From: Acidobacteriota bacterium
GTDB taxonomy: Bacteria; Acidobacteriota; Terriglobia; Terriglobales; Acidobacteriaceae
DNA length: 7,583 bases
NCBI GenBank assembly: GCA_021810735.1
Contig: JAJZIF010000174.1
Span: forward strand, 1-7,583
Direction of reading: 5' to 3'
Positions 6,073 to 7,583 of the stretch are shown here, one piece after another. The notes under the pieces were generated by a model. The model worked only from the letters and a program-made list of their open reading frames with translations, did not search any database and was not told the DNA's origin. Position numbers and translations under genes: made by a program. Numbering within the stretch: the stretch's first letter is position 1; every line of letters begins with the position of its first letter.

Positions 6073-7125
6073 ATGACGTGTGAACAGGCACAGGAAAGCA
6101 TTGCGCTGGCAGTCTATGGGGAGTTGCCGGACGAGGATCGCCACCTCCTGGCCCAGCACCTTGTGGTGTGCGAGTCGTGCCGTGCGGAGTATGAAGCCGT
6201 TGAGGGATTGCGGAAGGCGATGTCACTTTCTCCGCAGGAAGAGCCTTCGGCGAATCTGCTTGCGCAGGCGCGGTTGCGCCTGGAAGAGGCGCTGGATGCG
6301 GTTCCGCAAGGGGGCCTGCTGGTGCGCCTGGGGCGGCGCTTCAGGCTCGGCCTTGTGCGCTTGAGCAGCGCTCCCGTGATGGCCTCTGCTCTGCTGGTAT
6401 TTGGATTGGCCGCCGGTGGGTATGGCGGGTTTCGATTGGGCGCGCACAAGCTGCATGTCCAGCAGTCGGAGATGATATTGAAGGCGCTGCCGATTCGACC
6501 AGCATCTGTGGCTATTTCCAACGGAAGCGTCGAAGCCGCCAACGTGAAGCCGGTAGCAGATGGGCCGAACGATTCGCTCATGATTGATACGGCGGCGGCG
6601 CAGATTGCCAATGTGAGTCAGATTCTGAATGCACCGAATTCCAATCGGGTGGAAATCCGGTTTAACCGCCTGGTGCCGGAGTCTATTTCAGGGTCCATTA
6701 ACGATCCCTACATCCGGAGGTTGCTGCTGCTGGGCGTTGTCGCCCCTCAGAATCCGATGGTGAGGGATATTTCAGTGGATCTGATTGCGCGCGAATGTGC
6801 CACGGGCCGATGCAACGAGGGGCCAGACCGGCGCGCGTTGATGGATGCGCTGCGTTATGACAATGATCCCGGGGTCCGCTTGAACGCGCTGGCGGGTTTG
6901 CAGCCATATATTGCGAGCGACGTACATGTGCGCAATGCTGTGCTGGACGCGATGCTGCACGACGCAGATCCGATTGTCCGAGTGCAGGCGATAGAACTTG
7001 TGGCTCCGATCGAAGCTGACTCGAGCGTTCGCCAGGTGCTGCACACGGTTGCAGCACAGGACGAGAATCCGCAGATACGAGATGTGTCAGAGCAGCTCCT
7101 CGAGCAGGAGCCTCCTGTGCAGTGA
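6073..7125 (+). CDS. Membrane zinc-finger (zf-HC2) protein with HEAT-like repeats, probable anti-sigma factor
   Basis: This 350-residue protein probably holds the preceding sigma factor inactive at the inner membrane. The N-terminus is an anti-sigma zinc finger: C3 and the H29-x3-C33-x2-C36 motif (HLVVCESC). A basic juxtamembrane stretch (85-96) leads to a single transmembrane segment (about 101-120, APVMASALLVFGLAAGG), which by the positive-inside rule puts the zinc finger in the cytoplasm and the rest in the periplasm. A linker (about 121-210) is followed by HEAT-like repeats with the recurring turn (D/N)P-x-(V/I)-R at residues 227-231, 265-269, 299-303 and 332-336, spaced 38, 34 and 33. 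Such repeats usually bind proteins, so this part may be the sensor. C242 and C247 lie in the periplasmic part. The start ATG has AGGA (6062-6065) seven bases upstream. The 34-base gap to the sigma gene suggests co-transcription. The anti-sigma role is inferred from the zinc finger and gene order. Confidence 0.88.
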   Translation: MTCEQAQESIALAVYGELPDEDRHLLAQHLVVCESCRAEYEAVEGLRKAMSLSPQEEPSANLLAQARLRLEEALDAVPQGGLLVRLGRRFRLGLVRLSSAPVMASALLVFGLAAGGYGGFRLGAHKLHVQQSEMILKALPIRPASVAISNGSVEAANVKPVADGPNDSLMIDTAAAQIANVSQILNAPNSNRVEIRFNRLVPESISGSINDPYIRRLLLLGVVAPQNPMVRDISVDLIARECATGRCNEGPDRRALMDALRYDNDPGVRLNALAGLQPYIASDVHVRNAVLDAMLHDADPIVRVQAIELVAPIEADSSVRQVLHTVAAQDENPQIRDVSEQLLEQEPPVQ

Positions 7126-7190
7126 CCCAAAGACGGTGCGACGCGGATAACGTTTCGGTCTGCCGGTTCGTCTTTCAGAGCGAAGGGCGA

Positions 7191-7583
7191 ATGGCGCAAA
7201 CTATGAAGATTCTGGCGAGGCTGGTGTTTGGAACGGCCCTGGGATGCCTGTTGCTGGGCGGCATTCCAGCATGTGCGGTGCAGAAGGGCTCTTCCCATCC
7301 TGTTTCCGCCAAGCCTTTTACTCCAGGATATTTAGGTGTATATCTTCGCGGGGTGAATGCGCAGACGGCAGCGAAGCTGCAGCTGAAGCGCGCCATGGGC
7401 GCCGAGATTCTGGGCGTAGATCGCGATGCGCCTGCCGGAAAAGTGGGATTGAGGCCGCACGACGTGATTGTGGGCGTGGATGGGAAATCCGTTGCGACTG
7501 GTTTGCAGTTGCGGGAGATCCTGCGCAGCATGCCGGCGGGCCGCACGATTCATTTGCAGATCATTCGAGATGGGAAGCCGAAA
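7191..7583 (+). CDS. Secreted PDZ-domain protein, C-terminus cut by the window end
   Basis: 131 codons are visible and the frame is open at the window edge. The N-terminus is an export signal: basic start (MAQTMKILAR), a hydrophobic core (LVFGTALGCLLLGG) and then IPACA. Cleavage after Ala-Cys-Ala by signal peptidase I is plausible; IPAC also weakly resembles a lipobox. Residues from about 50 form a PDZ domain with the carboxylate-binding loop GYLGVYL, then GAEILGVDRDAPAGKVGLRPHD, DVIVGVDGKSV and GLQLREILRS. PDZ domains of this type bind exposed C-termini in DegP/DegQ-like proteases and in site-2 proteases, but no protease domain is present in the visible part, so activity cannot be assigned. 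The ATG at 7191 has AAGGG just before it (spacing 3); ATG 7203 is an alternative start that would keep the signal peptide. The gene follows the anti-sigma gene after 65 bases on the same strand, possibly in one operon. Confidence 0.9.
   Translation, partial: MAQTMKILARLVFGTALGCLLLGGIPACAVQKGSSHPVSAKPFTPGYLGVYLRGVNAQTAAKLQLKRAMGAEILGVDRDAPAGKVGLRPHDVIVGVDGKSVATGLQLREILRSMPAGRTIHLQIIRDGKPK

Noticed and set aside
1..7583. Mobile element, CRISPR array, tRNA or defence system
   Set aside because: No transposase, integrase, direct-repeat array, tRNA-like cloverleaf or known defence domain was seen; the intact genes are housekeeping or regulatory.

Overview
The window looks like an ordinary chromosomal stretch from a GC-rich bacterium. 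The best guess is an Acidobacteriota member (Terriglobia / Acidobacteriaceae). This rests on general resemblance: an FmdB protein with a long Ser-rich tail, an ECF sigma factor followed by a zinc-finger/HEAT anti-sigma-like membrane protein and a PDZ protein, and the codon use. It was not checked against a database. No mobile element, CRISPR array, rRNA or tRNA was seen.

Layout. Positions 1-102 hold the 3' end of a membrane-protein gene on the + strand, possibly undecaprenyl-diphosphatase. It converges on a - strand block (about 3829 down to 377). That block reads, in transcription order, a class-V aminotransferase, serA (D-3-phosphoglycerate dehydrogenase) and an FmdB-type zinc-ribbon gene. 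A strong terminator separates serA from the FmdB gene, and a long two-way terminator hairpin (about 233-278) lies between the converging genes. At 3830-3924 a short divergent promoter region leads to a YqeY-family gene on the + strand. That gene converges on a - strand ribonuclease HI gene, with a terminator hairpin at 4431-4450 between them. A 254-base divergent intergenic region (5131-5384) then leads to a + strand cluster: an ECF sigma factor, a membrane zinc-finger protein with HEAT-like repeats (likely anti-sigma factor), and a secreted PDZ protein cut by the window end.

How the genes work together. The aminotransferase/serA pair supports the first two steps of the phosphorylated serine pathway, if the class-V enzyme acts as phosphoserine aminotransferase. 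This is inference from the neighbourhood. The sigma factor and the zf-HC2/HEAT protein form a probable sigma/anti-sigma pair for envelope signalling, and the PDZ protein may belong to the same response. YqeY and RNase HI are housekeeping genes. The most interesting part is the sigma/HEAT anti-sigma/PDZ cluster; the rest is mainly conventional.
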